DNA of 64,000 bases from Mesorhizobium sp. WSM4904 (GTDB lineage: Bacteria > Pseudomonadota > Alphaproteobacteria > Rhizobiales > Rhizobiaceae), in the NCBI RefSeq assembly GCF_029674545.1, contig NZ_CP121354.1:6085001-6149000 (forward strand). The letters run 5' to 3'. Positions 16,557-24,823 of the stretch are shown here, piece by piece (the stretch's first letter is position 1; the number at the start of each line of letters is the position of its first letter). The notes below the pieces were generated by a model that saw only the letters and a program-made list of their open reading frames with translations, was not told where the DNA came from and did not search any database. Position numbers and translations under genes: made by a program.

Positions 16557-17044
16557 CAAGCAGCGGCCGCCTTGTTGGAAGCCTTGGCATTGGCCGCCTT
16601 CACCGCAGCCGGATCGACAAAGCCGCCGAAGCCAACCGCGATGCGGTTCCAGCCGTTGATGATGTTGATCATCAGGGTGAGCTTCACCCGTTCCTCCTCG
16701 GTGAAATGGTCCTTCAGCGCCTCATAGGCGGCCTCATGCGTATGGCCTTCGCTGATCCGCGTCAGCGCCTCGGTCCAGCCAAGCGCGGCGCGCTCGCGGT
16801 CGGTATAGCACGGCGCCTCGCGCCAGGCCGCCAACAGGTAGACACGCTGTTCGGTCTCTCCGCGCTCGCGGGCATAGGTGGTGTGCATGTTGATGCAGTT
16901 GGCGCAGCCGTTGATCTGGGAAGAGCGGATCTCGATGAGCTCGGCGAGAGCCGGATCGAGGCTGGCAGAAATCGCGAGCGAGGCGCGGTGCCACTCCTTC
17001 ATCAGCGAAGGGGCGGCGGCAAGGGGGTCAAGTCTGGCAGTCAT
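16556..17044 (-). CDS. Carboxymuconolactone decarboxylase/AhpD-like protein (ECF41 partner)
   Basis: A 162-residue all-helical AhpD-like protein. The redox motif INGCANCINMHTTYARERGE near residue 72 contains CxxC with the downstream His, as in alkylhydroperoxidase-like carboxymuconolactone decarboxylases. It overlaps the ECF41 sigma gene by one stop/start dinucleotide unit and is transcribed first. ECF41 sigma factors are genetically linked to such COE (carboxymuconolactone decarboxylase, oxidoreductase or epimerase) genes. An ECF41-type promoter lies just upstream. The in vivo substrate is unknown. Confidence 0.86.
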   Translation of the reverse strand: MTARLDPLAAAPSLMKEWHRASLAISASLDPALAELIEIRSSQINGCANCINMHTTYARERGETEQRVYLLAAWREAPCYTDRERAALGWTEALTRISEGHTHEAAYEALKDHFTEEERVKLTLMINIINGWNRIAVGFGGFVDPAAVKAANAKASNKAAAA

Positions 17045-17075
17045 GGTCGGTTCCTTTCGTTGGTTCCGACCTCAA

Positions 17076-17103
17076 GACGAGTGAGAACCCGCCCAACGTG
17101 ACA
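17076..17103 (-). promoter_or_regulatory. ECF41-type autoregulated promoter
   Basis: On the minus strand TGTCACG is followed after 17 bases by CGTC, 32 bases before the decarboxylase start. This nearly matches the ECF41 consensus as recalled (TGTCACA, about 16 bases, CGTC). It fits direct control of the AhpD-like/sigma operon by its own sigma factor. Confidence 0.6.
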
Positions 17104-17133
17104 TGGCGCCGAATCTTTTGCGTCCCAAACCCC

Positions 17134-19977
17134 CTACTCGAACGAATACGTAAACCCTTCCGCCGAGGCCCCGACGGTGACCTTCGTTATCTTGGCGCCC
17201 TCGAGCGATCGGTTGAGCACGCCGCGGCTCAGCTCCGGCAGCAGCGTGTTGGTGAGGATCGCGTCGATCATGCGCCCGCCGGATTCGATCTCGGTGCAGC
17301 GCGCCTTGACCAGGTCCATGACACCGTCGCCGATGACCAGTTCGGCATCGTTGGTTGCCTTCAGCCGCCGCGCGATCTTGCCGAATTGATGGCGGGTGAT
17401 CGCCTCGATCATCGCATCCGAGAGCGGATAGTAAGGTATGGTGACGACGCGGCCGAGGAAGGCGGCCGGGAACACCTTCAGCAGCGGCGCGCGCAAGGCA
17501 GTATCGAGGTCGTCGATCCCGGTCCGCACGGTGCCGTTCCTCGTGCGGTCCATGATGACGTCCGAGCCGACATTCGAAGTGAGCAGGATCAGCGTGTTCT
17601 TGAAATCGATGCGCCGGCCCTCGCTGTCGTCCATCATGCCCTTGTCGAAGACCTGGAAGAATATCTCGTGCACGTCCGGGTGCGCCTTCTCGACCTCGTC
17701 GAGCAGGATCACCGAATAGGGTTTGCGGCGCACCGCTTCGGTCAGGATGCCGCCTTTGCCGTAGCCGACATAGCCGGGCGGCGCGCCCTTCAGCGTCGAG
17801 ACGGTATGCGCTTCCTGGAACTCGGACATGTTGATCGAGATCAGGTTCTGCTCGCCACCATAGAGCGTCTCGGCGAGCGCCAGCGCGGTCTCGGTCTTGC
17901 CGACGCCGGACGGACCGCAGAGCAGGAACACGCCGACCGGCTTTTCCGGGGCGCCGAGGCCGGCGCGGCTGGTCTGCACGCGCTTCGCGATCATTTCCAT
18001 CGCATGGTCCTGGCCGACCACCCGCTCGGACAGGGTGGCGGCGAGCCTGAGCGCCTTTTCGGTCTGGCTGGACAGCATGCGTCCGGTCGGGATGCCGGTC
18101 CAGTCCTGCACCACGGCGGCAACCGCGTTGCGATCGACCGAGGGCAGGATGAGCGGTGTCTCGCCCTGCGCCGCGGCGAGTTCCGCCATCAATTCGCGCA
18201 GCCGCGCAAGGTCGGCGGTTGAACCCGCCGATCCCTCGGCGATCGTCTCCGCAGCGGCCGCCTCGGCTTTGGCCGCCTCGCCCTTGGTCGGCTTGGCTTT
18301 CGAACCCTTGGATTTCGCTGGCTTTGTTTCAGCCGCCTTGTTCTCAGGCGCCTTCGCCTTGGAAGCTCCGGATGCACGCGGCTCAGCCCCTGCGGTTTCC
18401 TCGGCGCCCTCCTCGGCCGCAGCCGCATCGAGCGGCACGCCTTCGCCGCGCAATTTGGCGCGCAGGTCGAGAATCTCGGCCACCAGCGCCTTTTCCCGAT
18501 CCCAGCGCGCCTGGGCGGCGGCCAAGGTCGTCTCGGTTTCCGCCAATCCGGCGTCGACGCGAGCCTGCCGGTCGGCAACGTCGATGCCGATCGCCGCTTC
18601 GCGGCCGATGATGCCGCTTTCGACCTCCAGCGCCTGGCGGCGGCGCAGAATGTCCTCGACCTCGGCGGGCGTGGCATGCTGCGAGACGGCGACGCGGGCG
18701 CAAGCGGTGTCGAGAAGGCTGACCGCCTTGTCCGGCAATTGCCGTGCCGGGATGTAGCGGTGCGAGAGAGAAACGGCCGCCTCGATTGCCTCATCCAGGA
18801 TCTGCACCTTATGGTGCTGCTCCAGAACGCCGGCGACGCCGCGCAGCATCAGCACGGCCACGGCTTCCGACGGCTCGTCGATCTTGACCACCTGGAAGCG
18901 GCGAGTCAGCGCCGGGTCCTTCTCGATATGCTGCTTGTATTCGGCCCAGGTCGTGGCCGCGATCGTGCGCAGCTCGCCGCGCGCCAGCGCCGGCTTCAGA
19001 AGATTGGCCGCATCGCCGGTGCCCGCGGCACCGCCGGCGCCGATCAGGGTGTGCGCCTCGTCGATGAACAGGATGATCGGCGTCTCGGAGGCCTGCACCT
19101 CGTCGATCACCGCCTTCAGCCGCTTCTCGAACTCGCCCTTGACGCTGGCGCCCGCCTGCATCAGCCCGACATCGAGCATGCGCACGCTGACGTTCTGCAG
19201 CGTCGGCGGCACGTCGCCCTGGGCGATGCGGAGCGCGAAACCCTCGACCACCGCCGTCTTGCCGACGCCGGCCTCGCCGGTCAGGATCGGGTTGTTTTGC
19301 CGGCGTCGCATCAGGATGTCGACGATCTGCCGAATTTCCGGATCGCGGCCGACGACCGGATCGATCTTGCCGTCGCGGGCGCGCTGGGTGAGGTCGGTGG
19401 CGTATTTCGCCAGCGCCGAATCCCCGCCCGGGCCGCGCTTCACCGGTGTCTCGATGGCGGCTGCGGCGGAAGCTGAGCCGGCTTCGAGCGAGCCTTCGGT
19501 GACATCGGCGAAGCGGGAAACGACGCCGTCCGCATCGATCTTGTCGAACTCGGCGCTGATCTTGGAAACCAAGCCTTCCAGAACGGGCGTCCTCAGGCAG
19601 GCAAGCAGGATATGGGCGCTGCGCACCTCTTCGACGCCGAACTCCAGCGTCGCCAGGTTCCAGCCTTCCTGGATGGCGTGGAAGATATGATCGGAGAATT
19701 CCTCCACCGAGGTCGCGCCATAGGGCAGCTTGTCGATGGCGCGCGTCATATCCGCCGAAAGCCGGCTTGCGTCCACTCCGGCGTCGGCAAGGATCATCTG
19801 CACGTCCGAGCGCTCGGACAGCACCAGTTGCTGGATGAAATGGACGAGCTCGACATAGGGATTGCCGCGCAGCTTGGCCGTGTCGGCCGCGGCCTTGAAG
19901 GCACGCACCCCCGTGGCGTTGAGCTTTGCGACCAGTTCCTTACGCTTGAAGCTCTGCGATGACCGGCGCTGTTCCAT
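17134..19977 (-). CDS. tssH: T6SS disassembly AAA+ ATPase TssH (ClpV)
   Basis: About 947 residues. It has an N-terminal ClpN/ClpV repeat domain, then AAA+ domain 1 (Walker A GEAGVGKT near residue 233, Walker B LFIDEAH near 305) and AAA+ domain 2 (Walker A GPSGVGKTETA near 687, LLDEVEKAHPDV). It unfolds contracted TssB/TssC sheath. The middle region carries an Ala/Lys/Glu-rich low-complexity insertion (about residues 515-585) absent from typical ClpV proteins of about 880 residues. The start at 19977 has GGAG eight bases upstream; an ATG 13 codons earlier lacks one. It diverges from tssA. Confidence 0.93.
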   Translation of the reverse strand: MEQRRSSQSFKRKELVAKLNATGVRAFKAAADTAKLRGNPYVELVHFIQQLVLSERSDVQMILADAGVDASRLSADMTRAIDKLPYGATSVEEFSDHIFHAIQEGWNLATLEFGVEEVRSAHILLACLRTPVLEGLVSKISAEFDKIDADGVVSRFADVTEGSLEAGSASAAAAIETPVKRGPGGDSALAKYATDLTQRARDGKIDPVVGRDPEIRQIVDILMRRRQNNPILTGEAGVGKTAVVEGFALRIAQGDVPPTLQNVSVRMLDVGLMQAGASVKGEFEKRLKAVIDEVQASETPIILFIDEAHTLIGAGGAAGTGDAANLLKPALARGELRTIAATTWAEYKQHIEKDPALTRRFQVVKIDEPSEAVAVLMLRGVAGVLEQHHKVQILDEAIEAAVSLSHRYIPARQLPDKAVSLLDTACARVAVSQHATPAEVEDILRRRQALEVESGIIGREAAIGIDVADRQARVDAGLAETETTLAAAQARWDREKALVAEILDLRAKLRGEGVPLDAAAAEEGAEETAGAEPRASGASKAKAPENKAAETKPAKSKGSKAKPTKGEAAKAEAAAAETIAEGSAGSTADLARLRELMAELAAAQGETPLILPSVDRNAVAAVVQDWTGIPTGRMLSSQTEKALRLAATLSERVVGQDHAMEMIAKRVQTSRAGLGAPEKPVGVFLLCGPSGVGKTETALALAETLYGGEQNLISINMSEFQEAHTVSTLKGAPPGYVGYGKGGILTEAVRRKPYSVILLDEVEKAHPDVHEIFFQVFDKGMMDDSEGRRIDFKNTLILLTSNVGSDVIMDRTRNGTVRTGIDDLDTALRAPLLKVFPAAFLGRVVTIPYYPLSDAMIEAITRHQFGKIARRLKATNDAELVIGDGVMDLVKARCTEIESGGRMIDAILTNTLLPELSRGVLNRSLEGAKITKVTVGASAEGFTYSFE

Positions 19978-20222
19978 CGAACCTGCTCCCGCAACCTGCC
20001 GACCGTACCCTGCCATATAAGCGGCGGCTTGACAAAGCCGTGTGACGGATCAGGCGTTTGGATTCATCCAGGCGGCACCGCCCGGTTACACAAGCCTTGC
20101 AAACTCACCCAACAAACACCGGATTACTGTCCGGGCTATGCGAGCCATTTCACATACCCGGTCCGACAATCGCGCAATGGGTTTCGCCGAAGAAAACGGT
20201 CGCGTTTAGCTTCCGTTAGTTT

Positions 20223-20238
20223 TTGAGCGAGTGCTCAA
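20223..20238. promoter_or_regulatory. Inverted repeat in the divergent tssH-tssA promoter region
   Basis: TTGAGC-GAGT-GCTCAA forms a perfect six-base dyad in the 330-base gap between tssH and tssA. It is followed by an AT-rich TTGTGATAAAG stretch that could be a -10 region. No other motif in 19978-20309 was convincing. A regulator site for the T6SS operon is plausible but untested. Confidence 0.35.
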
Positions 20239-20309
20239 TTGTGATAAAGTGAGGCCGTGTGATAACGTTGCGTCACATAGGGTCTCAGGGCCGCTGGCTG
20301 GGGGTTAGT

Positions 20310-21500
20310 GTGATTGATCTCGCACTCTGGCTGAATCCTCTGAACGGTGAGAATCCGTCGGGAGAGGACTTGCGCAACGACCCGGCCTTTCATGAGCTGG
20401 AGCGTCTGACCGAACCGCAAGTCAAGGTTGTCCACGACGGCAACAGCAAGCCTGTCTCGCAATCCAGCCCGGTCGACTGGGCGGCCGTCCTCGAAAAGGC
20501 CGAAGAGCTTCGCCCCCGCGGCCGGGATCTGCGCCTGCTGGTCATCGTGGCGCGCGCTTTAGCCAACGAGGAAAGGCTGGCAGGCCTCGCGCAGGGCCTG
20601 ACGCTGATCGCCAGGACCTTCGACCAGTACTGGGACACGATGCATCCGGCAGTGCGGGCCAACGCGCCGCCGCGCGACGCCGCCTTGCGCCGCATCAATG
20701 CCCTGCTCGACCTCCAGAATGCCCAAGAAGGCCTGTTGGCGAACCTGCGCGAGATGATCTTCTTCTCGCCGCGCCAGGTCGGACCGATCAGCGGACGCGA
20801 CCTGGAAAAGGGCGCGCTCGACGAGCGCGTCATGCTGCAGGAAGCGGCTTCCGGACTGGGAGCCTCCGAAAAAGCGGCGCTGGCGACCGCTCACAGCCAG
20901 CTCTTGAACCGGGTGCGCAGCGGCTGCGTGGCACACATCGACCAGGCCGGCGACGCGATGGCCGCGCTGCTCGCCGACGCCCGCGCGGCGATCGCCGCCC
21001 TCGACGAGGTCGACGCCGCTCTCAACAAGCGTATCGAAGGCAATGGCCCGACCGTCCCGGAATTGAAACGGTTCCTGCAGCGTTTGCTGACGACGCTGGA
21101 GCGGAATTCGTCCGCCGGCACTGCTGGAAACGGAGCCGCAAAGCCGGTCCCGCAGGAATCGGCAGCGCCTACCCGAAACGGTCATCGAGCGGAAGGGGCC
21201 GAAGCGATGGGAGCCGAAACGATGGCAAGTGTCGCAAGCCGTGCGGAACCGGGCGTCGGGCTGCCTGACCGGATCACCTCGCGCGACGACGTCGTCAAAT
21301 GCCTCGATCTCGTCGTCGCTTTCTATGATCGCACCGAGCCTTCGAGCCCGATACCGCATCTCGCCCGCCGCGTGCGGCGCATGGTGCACATGGATTTCGT
21401 GGAACTGATGGAAGATCTCGCCCCGTCGGGGCTGAAGGAGTTCCGGCTGCTTGCCGGTGTCCCCGATCCCAAGAAGCCGGCCCAGAAGGATGAAAGGTAA
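20310..21500 (+). CDS. tssA: T6SS cap/baseplate-associated protein TssA (ImpA)
   Basis: About 396 residues from the GTG at 20310. The start gives the family-typical N-terminus VIDLALWLNPLNGENPSGED and has GGGGG five bases upstream; a GTG 17 codons earlier has poor spacing. The ImpA N-terminal domain occupies about residues 1-150 (DLRLLVIVARALANEERLAG; TIARTFDQYWD-like). The C-terminal helical part contains VPHLARRVRRMVHMDFVELM-like sequence. A variable Ala/Gly-rich linker lies near residues 270-310. It leads the main structural operon. Confidence 0.9.
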   Translation: MIDLALWLNPLNGENPSGEDLRNDPAFHELERLTEPQVKVVHDGNSKPVSQSSPVDWAAVLEKAEELRPRGRDLRLLVIVARALANEERLAGLAQGLTLIARTFDQYWDTMHPAVRANAPPRDAALRRINALLDLQNAQEGLLANLREMIFFSPRQVGPISGRDLEKGALDERVMLQEAASGLGASEKAALATAHSQLLNRVRSGCVAHIDQAGDAMAALLADARAAIAALDEVDAALNKRIEGNGPTVPELKRFLQRLLTTLERNSSAGTAGNGAAKPVPQESAAPTRNGHRAEGAEAMGAETMASVASRAEPGVGLPDRITSRDDVVKCLDLVVAFYDRTEPSSPIPHLARRVRRMVHMDFVELMEDLAPSGLKEFRLLAGVPDPKKPAQKDER

Positions 21501-21505
21501 CAAGC

Positions 21506-22042
21506 ATGCCAGCAGAGAGCAAAGCGAAGGTCATCGAAAGAAACCGCGCGCCGCGCGTGCAGATCGCCTACGACGTCGAGACCTACGGCAGCCCGACGAC
21601 GATCGAACTGCCGTTCGTCATGGCCGTGATGGCCGATCTATCCGGCGCTTCACAGACCAAGGAAGCGGTGAAGTCGGTGCTCGACCGCAACTTCGTCGAA
21701 ACCGACGCCAACCGCTTCCCGAAATTCATGGAGGCCATGGGACCAAGGGTTAAGGCGCGGGTCAAGAACACGCTGCCGCAAGCCGAAGGCGCCGAGCGCG
21801 ACGAGGAGCTCGCGGTCGATCTCACCTTCTCCAAGATGGGCGATTTCGCCCCGGACAAGATCGCCGAGCAGGTCCCGCAACTGGCGGAGATCCTGAAGAT
21901 GCGCCGTCAGCTCGAGGAGCTGCTGGGCTTCATGGACGGCCGCGTCGACGCCGAAAAGCGCATAGCGCAGCTTCTCAACAACGAGCCGCTGCTGAGCAAG
22001 ATCGCCAGCCAGGCGATGGCTGACGGCAAGGGCGAGGAGTAA
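21506..22042 (+). CDS. tssB: T6SS contractile sheath small subunit TssB (ImpB/VipA)
   Basis: A 178-residue TssB with the family signatures VQIAYDVETYGSPTTIELPF at the N-terminus and DFAPDKIAEQVPQLAEILKM near residue 115. It forms the contractile sheath heterodimer with TssC; the C-terminal helix (about residues 125-178) pairs with TssC and carries the region ClpV recognises. AAAGG lies eight bases upstream of the ATG. The stop is three bases before tssC. Confidence 0.95.
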   Translation: MPAESKAKVIERNRAPRVQIAYDVETYGSPTTIELPFVMAVMADLSGASQTKEAVKSVLDRNFVETDANRFPKFMEAMGPRVKARVKNTLPQAEGAERDEELAVDLTFSKMGDFAPDKIAEQVPQLAEILKMRRQLEELLGFMDGRVDAEKRIAQLLNNEPLLSKIASQAMADGKGEE

Positions 22043-22045
22043 GTC

Positions 22046-23551
22046 ATGGCTGAACAGCAAAAGACCGCAGCCGCCACCGCCGAGGCGGAAGCAATCGATC
22101 TCGGCGAATTCAGCGGACTCCTGGAAAAGGATTTCAAGGTCAAGAAGGACGACAGCGAGAAGCTGCAGCAGTTGGTGCGCAACCTGGCGCTGGCGGCGCA
22201 GTCGCGCTCCGAGACCACGACCATCTCGTCCAATGCGATCAAGTCGATCAAGTCGCTGATCGCCGGGATCGACAAGTTGCTGACGACGCAGGTCAACGAG
22301 ATCCTGCACGCGCCGGAAGTGCGGGAGATGGAAGGCACCTGGCGCGGCCTCTGGTACCTCGTCAACAACACCGAGACGGATACCAAGCTCAAGATCCGGG
22401 TGATGAACATCTCCAAGGAGCAGCTGGCCGACACGCTCGAAGACTATGAAGGCCAGATGTGGGATCAGAGCCCGATCTTCAAGAAGGTCTACACGGACGA
22501 GTATTCGATGCTGGGCGGCGAGCCGATCGGCTGCATCATCGGCGCCTACGAATTCTCGAACCATCCGCGCGACGTCGGCCTGCTGCGCAACATATCCGGC
22601 GTCTGCGCCTCGGCGCATACGCCCTTCATCGCCGCCGCCTCGCCGCGCCTGTTCCGCATGGACAGCTGGCAGGAACTGCCCAATCCGCAGGACCTGGCGA
22701 TGATCGTGAACAACCCGGCCTATGCCTCGTGGCAGTCGCTGCGCGAGAGCGAGGACGCCCGCTATATCGGCCTCACCATGCCGCGTGTGCTGGCACGCCT
22801 GCCTTACGGCACCGAAACCGTTCCGGTGAAGGGATTCACCTTCGAGGAAGAGGTGGGGGGCGACCACAACAAATATGTCTGGATGAACGCCGCCTTTCCG
22901 ATGGGGGTCAACATCAACCGCAGCCACAAGCTCTATGGCTGGGGCACGCAGATCCGCGGCGTCGAGAATGGCGGCACGGTGCTCAACCTGCCGGTGCACG
23001 CCTTCCCGACCGATGACGGGTCGATCGCGATGAAGTGCCCGACCGAGGTCGCCATCGACGACCGGCGCGAGGCGGAATTGGCCAAGCTCGGCCTGATGCC
23101 CATCCTGCACCGGAAGAACACCGACCTTGCGGCGTTCATCGGCGCGCATTCGCTGCAGGACGACGAGACCCGCGCCGGCCGTCTGGTCGATCCCGACGCG
23201 CAGTCGAACGAGCGGCTCAGCGCCAACCTGCCCTACCTTTTCCCCGTCTCGCGCTTCGCGCACTACCTGAAGGCGATTGCGCGCGACAAGATCGGCTCGT
23301 TCAAGGAACGCACCGACATGCAGATCTGGTTGACCGAATGGATCAACCGGTACGTGCTGGCCAACCCTGCCTTTGCCGACGACAAGGCGCGCGCCAAGCG
23401 CCCGCTCGCCGCGGCCGAAGTTCAGGTCGACAGCGTCGAAGGCCGGCCCGGTTACTACAATGCCCGTTTCTATCTGCGTCCGCACTACCAGCTGGAAGGC
23501 ATCAATGCCTCGCTCCGGCTGGTGTCCGAACTGCCGTCAGTGAAGGGCTGA
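22046..23551 (+). CDS. tssC: T6SS contractile sheath large subunit TssC (ImpC/VipB)
   Basis: A 501-residue TssC, full length for the family. Hallmarks include VREMEGTWRGLWYLVNNTET, PIGCIIGAYEFSNHPRDVGL and the C-terminal SERLSANLPYLFPVSRFAHY block. It builds the contractile sheath with TssB, which propels the Hcp tube. The N-terminal helix that is handed to ClpV (about residues 1-35) is present. The gene overlaps nothing but is separated from tssB by only three bases, giving stoichiometric expression. Confidence 0.96.
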   Translation: MAEQQKTAAATAEAEAIDLGEFSGLLEKDFKVKKDDSEKLQQLVRNLALAAQSRSETTTISSNAIKSIKSLIAGIDKLLTTQVNEILHAPEVREMEGTWRGLWYLVNNTETDTKLKIRVMNISKEQLADTLEDYEGQMWDQSPIFKKVYTDEYSMLGGEPIGCIIGAYEFSNHPRDVGLLRNISGVCASAHTPFIAAASPRLFRMDSWQELPNPQDLAMIVNNPAYASWQSLRESEDARYIGLTMPRVLARLPYGTETVPVKGFTFEEEVGGDHNKYVWMNAAFPMGVNINRSHKLYGWGTQIRGVENGGTVLNLPVHAFPTDDGSIAMKCPTEVAIDDRREAELAKLGLMPILHRKNTDLAAFIGAHSLQDDETRAGRLVDPDAQSNERLSANLPYLFPVSRFAHYLKAIARDKIGSFKERTDMQIWLTEWINRYVLANPAFADDKARAKRPLAAAEVQVDSVEGRPGYYNARFYLRPHYQLEGINASLRLVSELPSVKG

Positions 23552-23600
23552 AATAGCAAGCATAATGATCTGTTTCGTTTGAAAGCGGTGGAGAAAGACA

Positions 23601-24083
23601 ATGCCGACAACAGTGAGAACGGATGGGCCTACAATGAAGATCGATGGTTTTTTGAAAGTCCCGGACATCAAGGGCCCGAGCAAGCGCGACGGCCATGAAG
23701 ACGAGATCGAGATCCATGGCGTCGACTACAAGATGATCGCGCCCTACGACCCCAACTCGCTGTCGCGGCGCGGTCGCGTGTCGATGGGGATGATCAAATT
23801 CACCAAGCACTACGACAAGTCGTCTCCCTACCTGAAGAAGGCGCTGTTCGAAAACAAGGCGCTCGACGAGGTGGTGTTTTCGGCGCGCCGCACCATCGAC
23901 GGCGAGACCAGCGACTACCTGGTGGTGACGCTCACCGACGCCTCGATCATGGAATACGATATGCGGCAGGCCAACGACGAGGCCGACCTGATCGAGGAAG
24001 AAGTCAGCTTCGCCTACAAGAAGATCAAGTTCGTCTATGACAAGGACGACGAGATCGAAATGGATGTCTATGTCGGCAAGTGA
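23601..24083 (+). CDS. hcp: T6SS inner tube protein Hcp (TssD)
   Basis: A 160-residue Hcp-family protein: MKIDGFLKVPDIKGPSKRDG at the start of the conserved part, SSPYLKKALFENKALDEVVF in the middle, and VSFAYKKIKFVY near the C-terminus. It forms hexameric rings that stack into the expelled tube and can carry effectors. GGAG precedes the chosen ATG by about eight bases, and a second Met 11 codons on is a possible alternative start. It has a 49-base leader after tssC, giving room for separate translation control of this high-copy component. Confidence 0.93.
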   Translation: MPTTVRTDGPTMKIDGFLKVPDIKGPSKRDGHEDEIEIHGVDYKMIAPYDPNSLSRRGRVSMGMIKFTKHYDKSSPYLKKALFENKALDEVVFSARRTIDGETSDYLVVTLTDASIMEYDMRQANDEADLIEEEVSFAYKKIKFVYDKDDEIEMDVYVGK

Positions 24084-24822
24084 GGCCAAACGGCCTGGTG
24101 CGAAAGCGCAGCTTGCCGGCAGTTCCCGGGCAAAGCGCGAGGCGGTCCAGCCCTCCCTCTGGGACCGCCTCATCAACGACTTGCCCGGGCTGACCTCGGA
24201 GATCGACGGGCTGCGCCGACTGCTGGAAGAAGAACTCGGCGCCGAGCGCGTCGAGGCTCTTCTCGCCGGCAGCGCACGCGCCATCGATGCCGATGCGGAA
24301 TTGACGGCCGACCAGAAGCGGCGCCTGCACCGGCTTGTCTTCCAGACCGAGCATCGCGCCGAGATCGAAAGCCGCGGCGTGGTGGTGTCGGCGCGGGTGC
24401 TCAGGGAAGCCGTCCGGCGCGACATCGAAGCCCTGTTCAACACCGAGCGTTTTGAATCCGTTCCGATGCTCTCCGACGCCGAGCACGAACAGCCATTGGA
24501 CGAATTGCCGTCGCTCGCCGATTTCCCGGAAGTGCGTCGCAGCGTCGTCAATTACGGCGTGCCGTCCTTCTCCGGCCGCTCGTCGCGGGATTTCGACCGC
24601 GATACCTTGGCGCGCGAGATCCGCGCGGTGCTCGCAACTTTCGAGCCGCGTCTGAAGGAAAGCGCCACGACGGTCAATGTGACCCTCGGCGACAAGAGCG
24701 TCGGTCTGAAGATCGAGATCGATGCCGTGCTGATCATGACGCCGACGCCGGAACGCATGCGGCTGCGCACCACGATCAATCTCGACAACGGCCTGGCGCG
24801 AACCGAATTCCGGGAGACCTGA
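24064..24822 (+). CDS. tssE: T6SS baseplate protein TssE (ImpF)
   Basis: About 252 residues, long for TssE (usually about 150-180). The gp25-like domain is C-terminal: VVNYGVPSFSGRSSRDFDRD, then EIRAVLATFEPRL and SVGLKIEIDAVLI. The N-terminal 130 residues contain PSLWDRLINDLPGL, which is the usual TssE start, followed by a longer helical insertion (about residues 40-120) of unknown role. The start overlaps the hcp 3' end by 20 bases; ATG 24070 is an alternative. It links the baseplate wedge to the sheath. Confidence 0.87.
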   Translation: MSMSASEAKRPGAKAQLAGSSRAKREAVQPSLWDRLINDLPGLTSEIDGLRRLLEEELGAERVEALLAGSARAIDADAELTADQKRRLHRLVFQTEHRAEIESRGVVVSARVLREAVRRDIEALFNTERFESVPMLSDAEHEQPLDELPSLADFPEVRRSVVNYGVPSFSGRSSRDFDRDTLAREIRAVLATFEPRLKESATTVNVTLGDKSVGLKIEIDAVLIMTPTPERMRLRTTINLDNGLARTEFRET

Positions 24823-24823
24823 G

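Noticed and set aside
20259..20309. Upstream GTG start for tssA
   Set aside because: The extra 17 residues are not family-like and the Shine-Dalgarno spacing is poor; GTG 20310 gives the usual TssA N-terminus.
21650..23485. 611-codon open frame on the minus strand across tssB/tssC
   Set aside because: It is antisense to well-recognised tssB and tssC, shows no family motif, and is typical of long antisense frames in GC-rich DNA.
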